A stretch of 32,097 nucleotides of DNA from Caldilineaceae bacterium (GCA_023384455.1 JAHDWH010000054.1:1-32097); one strand, 5' to 3'. Positions 7,837-18,400 are shown, numbered from the stretch's first letter. Translations and numbers: made by a program. The notes: a model not told the origin generated them from the sequence alone.

Positions 7837-7938
7837 CGAATTCTTTGTCAGTCCTGTGGGTGGCTCTGTGACTATTCGCTCTCCTTCGACAAGCCACTTT
7901 ATCCCAGCTTGGCAAGGAATGCAAAAGCACGGGGCATC

Positions 7939-7953
7939 AGACCTGCCAGGTCT
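7939..7953. repeat. Short hairpin with CTGCCAG apex (copy 3)
   Basis: A 6-bp stem (AGACCT with AGGTCT) closes on GCC, or GGC read on the minus strand. On the minus strand it is preceded by GT, making GTAG at its foot as in copy 1. It lies in the 242-base gap between the divergent hisC and SWIM genes. Confidence 0.6.
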
Positions 7954-8015
7954 ACCCCGCAAGTGGGGCACAACCCATTGGCTGCGGTGAACTTTTGTCT
8001 GGGCAAGAAGCACAG

Positions 8016-8021
8016 TACAAT
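8016..8021 (+). promoter_or_regulatory. Possible -10 box for the SWIM gene
   Basis: TACAAT lies 57 bases upstream of the ATG at 8079. The hexamer 17 bases further upstream is a poor -35 match, so this is a weak candidate. An AGGAGG just after it is not placed to serve the SWIM start. Confidence 0.25.
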
Positions 8022-8078
8022 AGGAGGAAGTGGGCAAGAATAGAGGATGCGGGCCAACAATCAGAGAGGGATATACCG

Positions 8079-9881
8079 ATGATTCTTCCAACAATCGACG
8101 AACAGACCATTCGCGACAATTGTTCGAGTGATTCGTTCAGCAAAGGCGAGGACTACTACAGCGACGGCGCGGTGCTCTCCATCACACGCCGGGGCGACCA
8201 GATCAGCGCCGAAGTCCAGGGCAGCGGCTACCGCCCTTACATTGTGACCGTAGATATGGCGGGCGATGAGCTTGTGGATGCCGACTGTACCTGCCCCTAC
8301 GATTGGGGCGGCTGGTGCAAACACATTGTGGCCGCTCTTCTGGCCTTCGGCGATGAAGAAGCAGAGGTGGCAGAACGCCCGCTTCTCTCCTCGCTGCTGG
8401 CCGGTCTGGACGGGGCCCAATTGCGCAGCCTGCTCGAGACAGTCGCCCAGCAGTGGCCGGACACATTGGATTTCATCGAGCGCTGGGTTGGCACAGGCGT
8501 TGCATCCCCGTCCAGTCCAAATCCCGAAGCAGCCCAGCGGCCAGCCGTGGCGATTACCGTCGATCTGGCGACCATCCGCCGCCAGGTAGCAGCCCTGGCC
8601 CGTCGGGGTGTGGATGGGATCGACGACTATTTGGCACAAGTGACTGGACTCCTGGACAACGACCAGAACCAAGACGCTCTGGCCGTCTTGGAAGCAGTCA
8701 CCGAAGAGGTGATCGGCTCCATCGACGAGGAAGAACCCCACTATTCGGGTGGTCGCTATCGCGGCGATTACTACGATTACGATGACGACGCTGGGAGCGA
8801 ATACTATTCCCTGCTGGAATCCATTGGCAATCTGTGGGCGGAGACACTTCTCTCCGTAGACCTCTCGCCGGATGAACGGGAGGCGTATCAGGAGTTGCTG
8901 ATCGGCTGGGACGAGGAATTGGCGGGCAGCGACTGGCTGGGCGGGGAGGAATTCTTCAGGATTAGCCTGGCCGCGCTGGAATACTATTGGGACTATCCAC
9001 CGTTGGAGAAAGTCCTGGCGGGCACTATCACCGATTTGGGGGCGTGGGAAAGTGCCCCTCCCTTCCAGGCGGATCAATTGGCTGTGATTCGCCTGCGCGT
9101 GCTGGAACGCCAGGGACGTTTGCAGGAATACCTGTATCTGGCCGAGGCGGAGGGCCAGACGACCCTGTACGTCAATATGCTGGCCCGGGTGGGACGGACT
9201 GAGGAAGCGGTTTCCCAAGCGTTACAATTTCTCGATAAGGTCGAAAACGCCAAGCAGGTGGCCGAAACTTTGCGCAATTCGGGCCAGATCCCAGCCGCTT
9301 TGCAGGTAGCCGAGCACGGCCTGTCCTTGGGAGGCTACGGCAAACACAGCCTGGGGGTCTGGTTACGGGAGGAGGCCGCGAGGGCAGGAGATTTGGACCT
9401 GGCCCTGCGCGCTGGCAGTATAGCCGTAGCAGACCAGTGCCAGCTCGGCGATTACAGCCGGTTGCAAGAGTTGGCGGGCGAGGGATGGCCGGATATCCAG
9501 GAAAATCTCCTGGCCCAACTGCGCCAAAAGGGGAGCAGCTTTGGCGCAAGTGCTGTAGACATTTTTCTACACGAAGGACTGATCGACGACGCCATCGCGG
9601 CCCTCAGCCCCTACGACTACGGTGGCAAAGTCATTGCGGTGATGAATGCCGCCATGCAGAGCCGCCCCGATTGGGTCATTCAAACCGCACAAAAGAATGC
9701 GGAAGCGATTATGAACGCGGGCAAAGCCAACCACTACGACGATGCCACGGCCTGGCTGCGCCGGGCCAAAGAAGCCTATATGGGCAGCGGGCGCAAGAGC
9801 GGGTGGACAGCTTATATGGCCGAAGTCCGCCAAAAACACGGACGCAAGTGGAAGCTGATGGGGCTGTTGGAGGGGTTGTAG
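8079..9881 (+). CDS. SWIM zinc-finger domain protein
   Basis: This 600-residue protein carries a SWIM finger of form CxCx7CxH (Cys70, Cys72, Cys80, His82 in [13 protein letters not shown]) after an N-terminal beta-rich region with the typical [17 protein letters not shown] fingers bind DNA or protein and often accompany SNF2 helicases, but none is nearby. The rest (about 100-600) is largely helical and repeat-like, probably a solenoid, with an acidic Tyr/Asp-rich stretch ([14 protein letters not shown]) near 210-230. The C-terminus ([33 protein letters not shown]) matches the usual ending of stand-alone bacterial SWIM proteins. The ATG at 8079 is preceded by AGAGGG at eight bases; the open frame begins at a TTG (7995) that has no such support. 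Function is unknown. Confidence 0.88.
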   Translation: MILPTIDEQTIRDNCSSDSFSKGEDYYSDGAVLSITRRGDQISAEVQGSGYRPYIVTVDMAGDELVDADCTCPYDWGGWCKHIVAALLAFGDEEAEVAERPLLSSLLAGLDGAQLRSLLETVAQQWPDTLDFIERWVGTGVASPSSPNPEAAQRPAVAITVDLATIRRQVAALARRGVDGIDDYLAQVTGLLDNDQNQDALAVLEAVTEEVIGSIDEEEPHYSGGRYRGDYYDYDDDAGSEYYSLLESIGNLWAETLLSVDLSPDEREAYQELLIGWDEELAGSDWLGGEEFFRISLAALEYYWDYPPLEKVLAGTITDLGAWESAPPFQADQLAVIRLRVLERQGRLQEYLYLAEAEGQTTLYVNMLARVGRTEEAVSQALQFLDKVENAKQVAETLRNSGQIPAALQVAEHGLSLGGYGKHSLGVWLREEAARAGDLDLALRAGSIAVADQCQLGDYSRLQELAGEGWPDIQENLLAQLRQKGSSFGASAVDIFLHEGLIDDAIAALSPYDYGGKVIAVMNAAMQSRPDWVIQTAQKNAEAIMNAGKANHYDDATAWLRRAKEAYMGSGRKSGWTAYMAEVRQKHGRKWKLMGLLEGL

Positions 9882-9909
9882 AGAATGCGGCCCTGAAAAT
9901 AGCCTGTAA

Positions 9910-9928
9910 CGCAAGCTGGCAGCTTGCG
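9910..9928. repeat. Short hairpin with CTGGCAG apex (copy 4)
   Basis: A perfect 8-bp stem (CGCAAGCT with AGCTTGCG) closes on a GGC loop, with GTAA directly upstream. It has the same apex as the hairpins at 2613 and 7939 but an unrelated stem sequence. It lies 28 bases after the stop of the SWIM gene. Confidence 0.7.
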
Positions 9929-9973
9929 CCGTTCCACCCTTCATCCCCTGTAACGCCACGGGAGACGAAAATA

Positions 9974-10041
9974 TTGTATACACGGATCGAAGGGAACACG
10001 GATTAATAAAAATCTGTGTTCCCTCCGATCCGTGTATACAA
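9974..10041. terminator. 68-nt near-perfect palindrome between convergent genes
   Basis: Two 31-nt arms (9974-10004 and 10011-10041) pair with two mismatches around the loop AATAAA. The arms contain the words ACACGGAT and TTGTATACACGG. It sits between the convergent SWIM and hisD genes, where it could stop transcription from both sides. It may also be a copy of a dispersed palindromic repeat, because the ATCCGTGT word recurs at the window start. Confidence 0.6.
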
Positions 10042-10088
10042 GCCTATTCTCCGAACAGAACTGATCGATTGTACTCCCCTACAGTACA

Positions 10089-10124
10089 GCCAGTCCCCAG
10101 TCCCTATTCCCCTCTCCCCAATCG
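10089..10124. repeat. CCCCAGT heptad-type repeat overlapping the hisD stop
   Basis: Imperfect CCCCAGT, CCCTATT and CCCCTCT units run across the 3' end of hisD. On the minus strand they encode the last residues (LGRGE) and supply the TAG stop. The family is the same as the hisC insertion. Confidence 0.65.
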
Positions 10125-11447
10125 CTTCTTCACCGCGGCGGCGTGGGCGGTCAGCCCTTCGGCTTCGGCCAACGCAACCGCAGCCGGGCCAATCTTCGCC
10201 AGCGCCCGCTCGTTGAGACCGATGACACTGATGAGCTTCACAAAGTCCAGCACATTGGCCGGGCTGGCAAAGCGGGCCGTGCCCCCCGTGGGCATGACGT
10301 GGCTGGGTCCCGCCACGTAGTCGCCCAACACTTCAAAGCTGCGCTCGCCCAGAAAGACCCCCCCCGCGTGGCGTACACTCTCCAGATGATCCCAGGGATT
10401 CTCCACCAGCAGGCAGAGATGCTCCGGGGCATAGGCATTGGCCAGGTCGAAGGCTTCGGCCAGGGAGGCGGTGACGACAATCCCGGATCCCCGCTGCAAG
10501 GCGCCGGCGGCGATCTCGGCCCGCTCCAACTCCTCCAACTGGGCCGCCACCGCGGTCTGCACGGCCTCGGCCAGTGTCCGGCTGGGGGTGAGCAGAATGG
10601 CGCTGGCCAGGATGTCGTGCTCGGCCTGGGCCAGGAGGTCGGCCGCGGCCAGACGGGGGTCCGCGCTGTCGTCGGCGATGACGACGGTCTCGGTGGGGCC
10701 GGGCAGACCGTCGATGCCCACCAGCCCGAAAAGTTGCCGCTTGGCCAGTGTGGTGAAAAGGTTGCCCGGCCCGCAGATTTTGTCCACCGCGGGGATGCTC
10801 TCCGTGCCAAAGGCAAAGGCGGCGATGGCCTGGGCGCCCCCGGCGATGTAGAGTGCATCCACCCCGGCCACAGCCGCCGCGGCCAGGGTGACCGGATGGG
10901 GCAGACCCGTCTCCCGTTGGGGCGGGGTGATGATGGCGATGTGGGGCACGCCCGCCACCCGTGCCGGGATGGCGGTCATCAGCAGTGTGCTGGGCAGGGG
11001 GGCCGTGCCGCCGGGGACGTAAATCCCCACCCGCTCAATCGGGCGCACCAGTTGGCCGACTGTTCCATCGCCGTCGTTGTGGATCCAACTGATGGCGGGC
11101 TGGCGGCGATGAAAGGCTTGGATGCGGGTCCCGGCCAGATGCAGGGCATCGGCCACAACCGGGTCAATCTGGGCCAGCGCGTCGTCGATTGTGGCCTGGG
11201 GTACCCGCAATTCGTCCAGTTCCACCCGGTCGATACGGGCGGTCCACTCCCGGATGGCCCCGTCGCCCCGCGCCCGCACATCGGCCAAAATCCGGCGCAC
11301 CGCCTCGTCCGGGCCGATGCGCTCGCCAAAGAAGCGCTCGTTGGCGTCCAGCAGAGAGTCGGGCAGCGCAAAGGCGTCCCAGGGCTGGCGGCGCAGGATA
11401 GAGGCGCGGGCGGTGGGCACGTCGTAGATGGGGATGAGGGGGGACAT
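10104..11447 (-). CDS. hisD: Histidinol dehydrogenase
   Basis: HisD is the zinc enzyme that oxidises L-histidinol to histidine in two NAD-dependent steps. The 447-residue length fits the family. Diagnostic blocks are present: GIYVPGG (141-147), [14 protein letters not shown] (202-215), DKICGPGN (222-229), the zinc and active-site residues Gln274 and His277 in LAQAEHD, Glu342-His343 in YAPEHL, and Asp376 and His383 in [19 protein letters not shown]. The ATG at 11447 is preceded by GGAG at five bases; the open frame upstream to 11525 runs through a tandem repeat and is not credible. The last five residues come from a repeat. hisC is about 2.3 kb away, beyond the opposite-strand SWIM gene, so there is no his operon here. 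Confidence 0.95.
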   Translation of the reverse strand: MSPLIPIYDVPTARASILRRQPWDAFALPDSLLDANERFFGERIGPDEAVRRILADVRARGDGAIREWTARIDRVELDELRVPQATIDDALAQIDPVVADALHLAGTRIQAFHRRQPAISWIHNDGDGTVGQLVRPIERVGIYVPGGTAPLPSTLLMTAIPARVAGVPHIAIITPPQRETGLPHPVTLAAAAVAGVDALYIAGGAQAIAAFAFGTESIPAVDKICGPGNLFTTLAKRQLFGLVGIDGLPGPTETVVIADDSADPRLAAADLLAQAEHDILASAILLTPSRTLAEAVQTAVAAQLEELERAEIAAGALQRGSGIVVTASLAEAFDLANAYAPEHLCLLVENPWDHLESVRHAGGVFLGERSFEVLGDYVAGPSHVMPTGGTARFASPANVLDFVKLISVIGLNERALAKIGPAAVALAEAEGLTAHAAAVKKRLGRGE

Positions 11448-11460
11448 AAACACTCCGAAG

Positions 11461-11549
11461 ATGACAGGGTGACAGGGTGACAGGGTGACAAGGTGAAAAG
11501 GTGAAAAGGTGAAATGGGTGGTCACCCCTTCACCCTGTCACCTTGTCAT
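11461..11549. repeat. GGTGACA heptad tandem and inverted repeat between trkA-like gene and hisD
   Basis: The plus strand has three AGGGTGAC heptad units, then degenerate AAGGTGAA units, then a complementary right arm (CACCCTGTCACCTTGTCAT) ending at 11549. Left (about 11461-11487) and right (about 11522-11549) parts can form a hairpin. It ends 2 bases from the TAG stop of the TrkA-type gene and fills the gap to hisD, stopping short of the hisD ribosome binding site. Confidence 0.75.
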
Positions 11550-11551
11550 CC

Positions 11552-12331
11552 CTATTGCCGTAGGCGCTCGGCGTCCTCGATGCGGCCCAGGACGACGAGC
11601 AGGTCGTTTTCTTCGATGCGAAAGGTAGCGCTGGGGCTGACGATCAGATCATCCCCCCGACGCACGGCCATAATCGTCAGGCCATAGCGCTGGCGCAGGC
11701 TGCTTTCGGAAAGGCTGCGGTTCCACAGACTGGGCGGAGCGAGAATCTCCACCACGCCCACATCGTTGCTGACTTCCAGATAGTCCACCAGATTGCCGGC
11801 GGCCAATTTGCGCCCCAGACGAATGCCTGCCTCGTGTTCGGGCAGAATCACCTCATCAGCGCCCACCCGCAGGAGAATGTCCCGCTGGGTGCGGGTGCGG
11901 GCTTTGGCGATCACCCGCTTGACGCCCAACTGTTGCAGGAGCACAGCCGCCAGCAGATTGCTCTCGAAGTCTGTGCCGATGCAGACCAGACCCGTATCGA
12001 AGTTCTCCACCCCCACCTGGCGCAGCGCGTCGATATTTGTGGCGTCCAGGGCGACGACGTGGGGCAGAATTGTGCTCAGGTGTTGCACCCGGCTCTCGTC
12101 TGCGTCAATCGCCAGCACATTGCGCCCGTACTCCACGAGGGTTGTGGCGACGGATGTACCGAAACGCCCCAATCCGATCACCACAAATTCATTGGCTGTC
12201 TGGGTAAAGGGGTTGTGCCCGGTCTGGCGGGCGCTCTTTGCCTGCTGGGGGGCTGATTTTGGTTGGGCCACAGCCGGGGCTGCCCCTATTCGGTGGGTGA
12301 CGAAATCGCGCAAAGATGAAAGGAGAGCCAT
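11552..12331 (-). CDS. TrkA/KtrA-type potassium channel regulatory subunit (RCK)
   Basis: This 259-residue protein has an RCK_N Rossmann domain (about 46-165) with FVVIGLGRFGTSVA at 49-62 and the nucleotide-ribose acidic residue in AIDADE (Asp76). An RCK_C domain covers about 175-259 (VGVVEILAPPSLWNRSLSES, ending FRIEENDLLVVLG). Such subunits bind nucleotides (NAD(H), ATP/ADP) and gate a TrkH/KtrB pore; no pore gene is in this window. Residues 1-45 are a variable Ala/Pro/Gln-rich lead. I chose the ATG at 12331 because a promoter at 12376-12403 would start transcription near 12369, which rules out the in-frame GTG at 12370. AGGA lies about 12 bases before the ATG, a weak ribosome binding site. 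Confidence 0.9.
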   Translation of the reverse strand: MALLSSLRDFVTHRIGAAPAVAQPKSAPQQAKSARQTGHNPFTQTANEFVVIGLGRFGTSVATTLVEYGRNVLAIDADESRVQHLSTILPHVVALDATNIDALRQVGVENFDTGLVCIGTDFESNLLAAVLLQQLGVKRVIAKARTRTQRDILLRVGADEVILPEHEAGIRLGRKLAAGNLVDYLEVSNDVGVVEILAPPSLWNRSLSESSLRQRYGLTIMAVRRGDDLIVSPSATFRIEENDLLVVLGRIEDAERLRQ

Positions 12332-12375
12332 AGCCGCGCCTGTTCCTGAATCGTAATCAACACACAACACTCCTT

Positions 12376-12403
12376 ATTATAGCGCAGCCCGTGGGAAGGT
12401 CAA
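12376..12403 (-). promoter_or_regulatory. Sigma-70-type promoter for the TrkA-type gene
   Basis: On the minus strand, TTGACC (12398-12403) and a perfect TATAAT (12376-12381) are separated by 16 bases. This is the best housekeeping promoter in the window. Transcription should start near 12369, giving a leader of about 38 bases. It shows that the gene has its own promoter after the giant upstream operon. Confidence 0.75.
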
Positions 12404-12425
12404 TCTCGGCAGGACACAAGACGCG

Positions 12426-12467
12426 CCACGGCCCCGCTCGTCCCCCGGATGGAGGGCGGGGCCGTGG
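12426..12467. terminator. GC-rich hairpin downstream of the giant operon
   Basis: A perfect 12-bp stem, CCACGGCCCCGC (12426-12437) with GCGGGGCCGTGG (12456-12467), encloses an 18-nt loop. It lies 27 bases past the stop of the giant gene and upstream of the next promoter. There is no T-tract on the minus strand, so termination may be inefficient or Rho-assisted. Confidence 0.7.
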
Positions 12468-12493
12468 GTTTCAGTGCGCTACAGAAGCCCCGT

Positions 12494-15400
12494 CTACGGG
12501 TTGCTCACAGCGGGCAGATAAATTTCGTGTTCCGCGGCCCGGTTGCGTTCGACATCCGCATTGCTCTGCAAGATAGGCAGGAAGAAGCGCCATTCGACAC
12601 CCCCGATAAGCCAGCGCTGGGTCAGACGGTTGTTCTCCGGGTTGGGATCAAAACGTTCTGCCGCGATTGTCCAGATCGAATCCACCAGAGCGGGCGAAGC
12701 AGCAGAAAGAACGACAGCAATGCCGATCTCCCCCCCGACGGGCAGAGGCGGCAACGCACAGACAATTCTGCCATCACTGGTCGGACACAAAGCAGCCGGT
12801 TCGGTGAGCAGGCGGACGGTTAACGCACCGACCGATTCGACCGTGACAGTTGCGCCTTCCACCCCAAGCGGCCCCCGATTGCCAGCCCGCAAGATCGATT
12901 CGTTCGACTCTCCCAGGGCTATGGCGGAGGGGGCGGACTCCACGCCCAGCCAGAGGTCCGCCATCGAAGCGATCCCCGCGCTTGCCACGGCGAAACCGCC
13001 GGTGGCAAAGCTGTTGTTGGCCGGCGCGTTGTCGCTGGTCGTGCTGGTAATCGACACACTATTGGTAAGCGTGCCCGTGCCCGTAATCGTGCCGGTGAAG
13101 GTAATCAGCCCGCCGCTCGTCACGGGCAGGGTGTCGGTCATCCACGTAACTGTGCGACCGGAGTTGCTGGCCGCCCCGAAAAGATTGACAGGTTCCATAC
13201 CGATCAGCGAACCGAAATCAACACTGATCGGCAGGGTATCGGTGATATAGACCGCCTGCGCGTGGGAAGGACCGGTGTTGGTGATACGCAGCGTATAGGT
13301 GATAATCGCGCCGACTACCGTGCCCGTGTAATACTCCGACTTTGTGATGGACAGATCAGCTAACGCGGTAACAGACGACTCTAGCAGGGCGGTCTGGGCT
13401 ACACTCACTTCGGTGGCTGTCACCCCGGCGGTGTTGGTAATCGTTGTCCCGTGCAGCGCGCCGGCGCTGACTGTGCCTGTGATGGTCAGGGTCACACTGC
13501 TGCTGGCCGATAGACTTGCCAGCGTACAGGTGATGCTTGTGCTGCCCGCACAGGCCAGTCCCCCGGTTGTGGATGAGATGACACTCGTCACCGACAGGGG
13601 GAGGCTGTCCGTCACCACCAGATTGGACGCCGCGCTGGGACCGGTGTTAGTAATGCGCACGGTGTAGGTAATCTGATTACCCGCTATCACCGGATTGGGT
13701 GTGGCCGTCTTTGTAATCACCAATCCGACCGACCGTTGCACTGTCGTCGTCACCAGCGCCGTCTGCGCGATACTCACTTCCGTGGCCGTCACCCCGGCTG
13801 TGTTGGTAATCGGTACTCCGTGCAGCGCACTGGCACTGACCGTGCCGGTAATCGTCCAGGTCACACTGCTGCCCGCACCCAGACTCGCCAGATTGCAAGT
13901 AAGATTGCCGCTTCCCGAGCAGGTCATTCCGCCCGTTGTGGATGAGGTGACACTCGTCACCGACAGGGGGAGGCTGTCCGTCACCACCAGATTGGACGCC
14001 GCGCTGGGACCGGTGTTGGTAATGCGCACGGTATAGGTTATCTGATTGCCCGCTATCACCGGATTGGGTGTGGCCGTCTTTGTGATCGTCAACGCCACCG
14101 AGCGCTGCACCGTCGTTGTCGCCTGAACCGATTGGGCGCTGATCATCCCATCAGCGCTGACTGTCCCAGTGTTGACGAGTTGCTCGCCGTTAAGGGCGTT
14201 GGGGCTGACCGTGCCGGTGAGTGTCAACACAGCGCTGGCGTTGGCAGCGAGCGAGGTCAGGGAACAGGTGACCGTAGCCGTGCCAGCGCAGACCAGCCCA
14301 CCGGAAGTCGTAGAGGTGACGCCTGTCACCGTTACCGGCAGGGTGTCGGTCAGGCGCACAGTAGACGCTGCGCTGGAACTGTTGCGCGTGATGGTCACAG
14401 TATAAGTAATCTGTTGGCCTGCAATTACCGGGCTGGGCTGGGCTGTCTTTGTGATAGTGAAGGCCCGGTTTACGGTAACCGACGGGCTGGCGTTGGATAC
14501 AATCGCTGTGTCTGTAATCGCCGATGCCGTCAGAGTTGACGTGCCCTGAGTTTGCAGTGAAACAGTTAAAATTGTCGTGCCAGTGACCAGCGAGCTATTG
14601 GCAGGCAGAATCGCCGCCCCGTCGCTGGATGTGACACCCACCGTTCGCGTTGCGGCAGTTGGATTCCACACCTCATCCACCGCATTGACCATTACGCTGA
14701 AAGGCACACCGACAGTCTGTACCGTCGGTATGCCTGTCTTGCCCACAGATGTGCCGGGGGCAGCCACTTCGCCGGGGAGCAGTAGTTGTAGCTTGGCAAA
14801 GGGGCCAACGATAACCGCAAAACTGTTGCTGGTCACGCTAATCGCACCGCTGCTGGCGGTGATGACTTTCGTCGTACCTACCTGTGTCACCGCCACCGGT
14901 TGTGTCAACACACCGCTAGAAAAGGCTACCGATGTCGTCGGTGTGATAATGCCTGCGGTCGTCGTCAAAGCTACAGTTCCGCCAAAGCTGGTCACTGTGT
15001 TGCTGAAGGCATCCCGCGCCGTCACAGTCAGTGTGAAAGGCACACCTGCTTGCTGTGTAGTACTAATGGCCCCTATTGCAAAATTGTTGAGCGTCGCAGA
15101 GGTGACTGTAAACGGGTTGCTGATGCTAGGAGTCAAGCCAGATGCACTTGCGGTCAGTTGTTTGTTTGTGCCTGCGCTATCGATACGCAGACCGCTAAAG
15201 ATGGCCGTTCCCGAACCAGTGCTGAGCGAAGTCGTCCCTTGTAGCAGCCCGCTTCCCGCACTGAGAGTGACCGAAATTGTCACGCTGCCCGGCAAGCCAA
15301 TGGTCGAGAAATTGCCCGACGAATCCCGGGTTTCCACAATCGGTTGGGGCACAAATGAACTGCCAGCCGTAGCATTGCCTGGTTGGGTAGAGAAGGCCAG

Positions 15401-18400
15401 CGTTGTGGCTGTTCCTGCGCTAACGTTGAAGCTGGTGCTGTCTGCGATAAAAGCACCAGCACTGGTGGAGAAGCGCAGAACGTAAGGGTCTTTCTTGTCA
15501 ATCCGCAGATTGGTAAAGGTTGCCACGCCATTGGCAACGGTGACTGTCAGGGTTGAGGTAACGAAGAAAGTGCCGCTGCCGCTCTGGATGGCAGCAGTAA
15601 CAGTCGAGGAATTGTCGCTGCTGACCACATTATTGGAGACATCACGTAATTGGACAACCGGCTGTATACCGAAGTTCTCGCCCGCTATGGCACTGTCCGG
15701 CTGAGTTGTAATCGCCAGTTGGGTGGCAGCGCCGGAACCAACAGCAAAACTGCTGCTAGTTGTGGTGAAGACGCCCGCGCTGGTGATAAAGCGTAGAACG
15801 TAACTGCCCGCGATGTCCAGGTGCAGATTTGTAAAGGTTGCCAGACCACTGGCAACGGTCTCCGTCAGAGTGGAGCTTGCGTGGAAGCTTCCTGGCCCAC
15901 TTTGGATCGACGCACTGACTGTTGACGTGCTGTCGCTGGTGATGCGGTTGCCAAAGCTGTCTCGAATTTCGACAGTTGGCTGGGTGGTAAAGGCACCGCC
16001 TGATGTCGCACCCGCCGGTTGGGTGACGACGTTGAGTGCCGCGGCGCCGGCCGGCGACACCACCACCGCATTGCTACAGGCCTCAGCCAGCCCACTACTG
16101 CTAGCCTTCAGGTAGATCGTCTCGGCCTTTGAGTAGGAGACAGTAAATGTCACCGTACCCGAGACCGCGGATGTGCTGTCGCCACCGCTCAGTGTTCCAC
16201 CGCCCGTTGAGCTACAGCCTGTATTCGTAAAGGGGGTCAATGCCACAGCATTGATCGCCGTTGTCTGGTTGAAAAACTGGTCCCGAATCGCCACAACGGG
16301 TAAGGGTGTCAGAGCGACACCTGCGGTAGCCGTACCGCTGAGCGGCTGGCTAAAGGCCAAGTTGTTGGCCGCACCGGGACTGACTGTGACATTTAGGCGA
16401 TCCGAACCGGATGCCGACAGAGGGCCATCCGAAACATTGATAATGACAGTTTCCGTCCGCACAAGCCGCAGCGCGCCATTGGCCGCACCGCTCACCACAG
16501 CTACGCCATCTGTAAAGCTGATCGTCGTGCTGGTTCCGATCTGCTGGGGCGAACCCGCCTCATCCGTAATCGTTGGCGGTGTACCATCCAGACCCGTACC
16601 CACTCCGCTGTCAAAGCTGAAGGTCAGGCTCTTCTCCCCTGAATACCCAGAGGCAACGTTGTTGGCCGAATCCAATGCGGTGATGGTCAAATTCTGGGTT
16701 GCGCCTGCCACCTGGCTGCTGCTGCCGGTGATGCGGAATTTGGCAGGTGCCCCCCCAGGGACAACAAAGGCAGCGCTGTCCGCAGTAAAGCTGGCGGTGT
16801 TGATAGTGAAACGCAGATTGTAGGTGTCGGCTGCGCTCAAACGCAGATTGGTAAAGATCGCCAGGCCACTCGATAGCTGCACCTGATCAGTCGAACTAAT
16901 AAATGAGCCTGTGCCGGTGATAATCTCCGCATTGATTTGCGAACTGCTGTCGCTTGTGACCGTATTCCCGTGGCTGTCGAGCAGACGCACCTGGGGCGCT
17001 GGACTGAGAGCACTCCCAACACTGCTCCCACCGGGTTCAACGCTGATAAATAACCGACTGGCCGCGCCGTGAGAGACCGTCACTTCATTACTGCACGCGG
17101 CGGTGATCGTCCCGCTGGTTACATTCGTCGCCTTCAGCCGGATCGTCTCGGCTTTGCTGTACTTGACACCGCTGTAGGTTACCGTCCCGCTGCTGGCGGC
17201 CAGGGAGGTGCTGCCGCCGAGCGTGCCCGTAGCTGTGCTGCTGCACCCCGCGTCGGTGAAGGCGGTCAGGCTGATGACGTGGCTGACGCTCACCACATTG
17301 TCAAATTGATCCTGCACCTGCACCGCCGGCTGCGGGGAGAAATTGCTGCCCGCGGTGGCGCTGCTGCCGGGCTGGGTACTAAAGGCCAGATGTTCCGCCG
17401 CAGCCGGAGTCACAGCCACCGATAGCCGGTCCGCCCCCGTCGCGCTGATTGTACCGTATGTGACCGCAATCGTCGCGCTCTCCGCGGCGACCAGCGCCAT
17501 CACCCCGTTATTGCTCCCGCTCACCGTTGCCACGCCGCCGGCAAAGTTGATGGCCGTTGGACTGCCAAAGTTGACAGCCGTACCGCTGCTGTTCTTCACA
17601 GTTGGCGGAGTGCCGTCCGGCGCAGGGCTGGCCCCGCTGAAAGTGAGGGATTTGCTGCCGGTGTAGGCGGTGTCGATATTGCCCACACTGTCCAGCGCGG
17701 TAATCGTCAGGCTTTGGGTGACACCCGCGGTCTGGCTGGCGCTGCCGCCGATGACCAGTTTGGACGCGCTCCCCGGCGTCACCGTCACAGTCAGATTACC
17801 GCCGCTGTTGGAGTTGATGCTGGTAGCCGTCGTATCGGTAACGGCAACCGTCGCCGTCTCTACCTTCACCAGACGCAGCAGGCCATTGGCCCCAGCGCCC
17901 ACCGCTACGCCACTGGCAAAGGAGAGAGTCGTATTGCTGCCAAAGTTGATCGGCGTTCCACTGCTGTTGGTCACCGACGGTTGCGAAGCGTCCGGAGCGC
18001 TCCCTGGGCCGCCAAAGACAAGCGTCTTCGCTCCCGTATAGCCCGTGGCCGTGTTGTTGAAGCTGTCCCTGGCCGTAATTGTAATCGGCTGGGTTGCGCC
18101 CGCTGTCTGGCTGGCGCTACCGCTGATGATCAGTTTGGCAGCCCCACCGGACGCAACTGTGAAACTGGCGCTGTCCACCGTAAACACACCAGCACTGGTG
18201 GCAAAGCGCAGGGTATAACTGCCCGCGCTGTCCAAACGCAGATTCGTAAAGGTAATGAGACCGCTGCTCAGCACCCCGCTGGTGGTGGATGCCGTGAAGC
18301 CCCCCGGCCCGCTTTGCACCGTCACCGTCACGGTGGATGCGCTGTCGGTGGTGACGATATTGTTCAGATTGTCGCGCAAGGCAATGACCGCATGACCGCT

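Noticed and set aside
7837-8094. N-terminal extension of HisC upstream of 7836
   Set aside because: The extra residues have no HisC similarity and run into the divergent intergenic region and the SWIM gene start. The ATG at 7836 begins the usual HisC N-terminus.
8030-8130. A short upstream reading frame from the GTG at 8030, preceded by AGGAGG, overlapping the SWIM start
   Set aside because: The spacing from AGGAGG is only two to three bases, and the peptide has no recognisable feature. It is possible but unsupported.
8061-9218. A 385-codon minus-strand frame opposite the SWIM gene
   Set aside because: The plus-strand product has clear SWIM motifs and a good ribosome binding site. The opposite frame has no recognisable domain.
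10143-11480. A 445-codon plus-strand frame opposite hisD
   Set aside because: hisD is unambiguous. The antisense product is Gly/Arg/His-rich with no family features.
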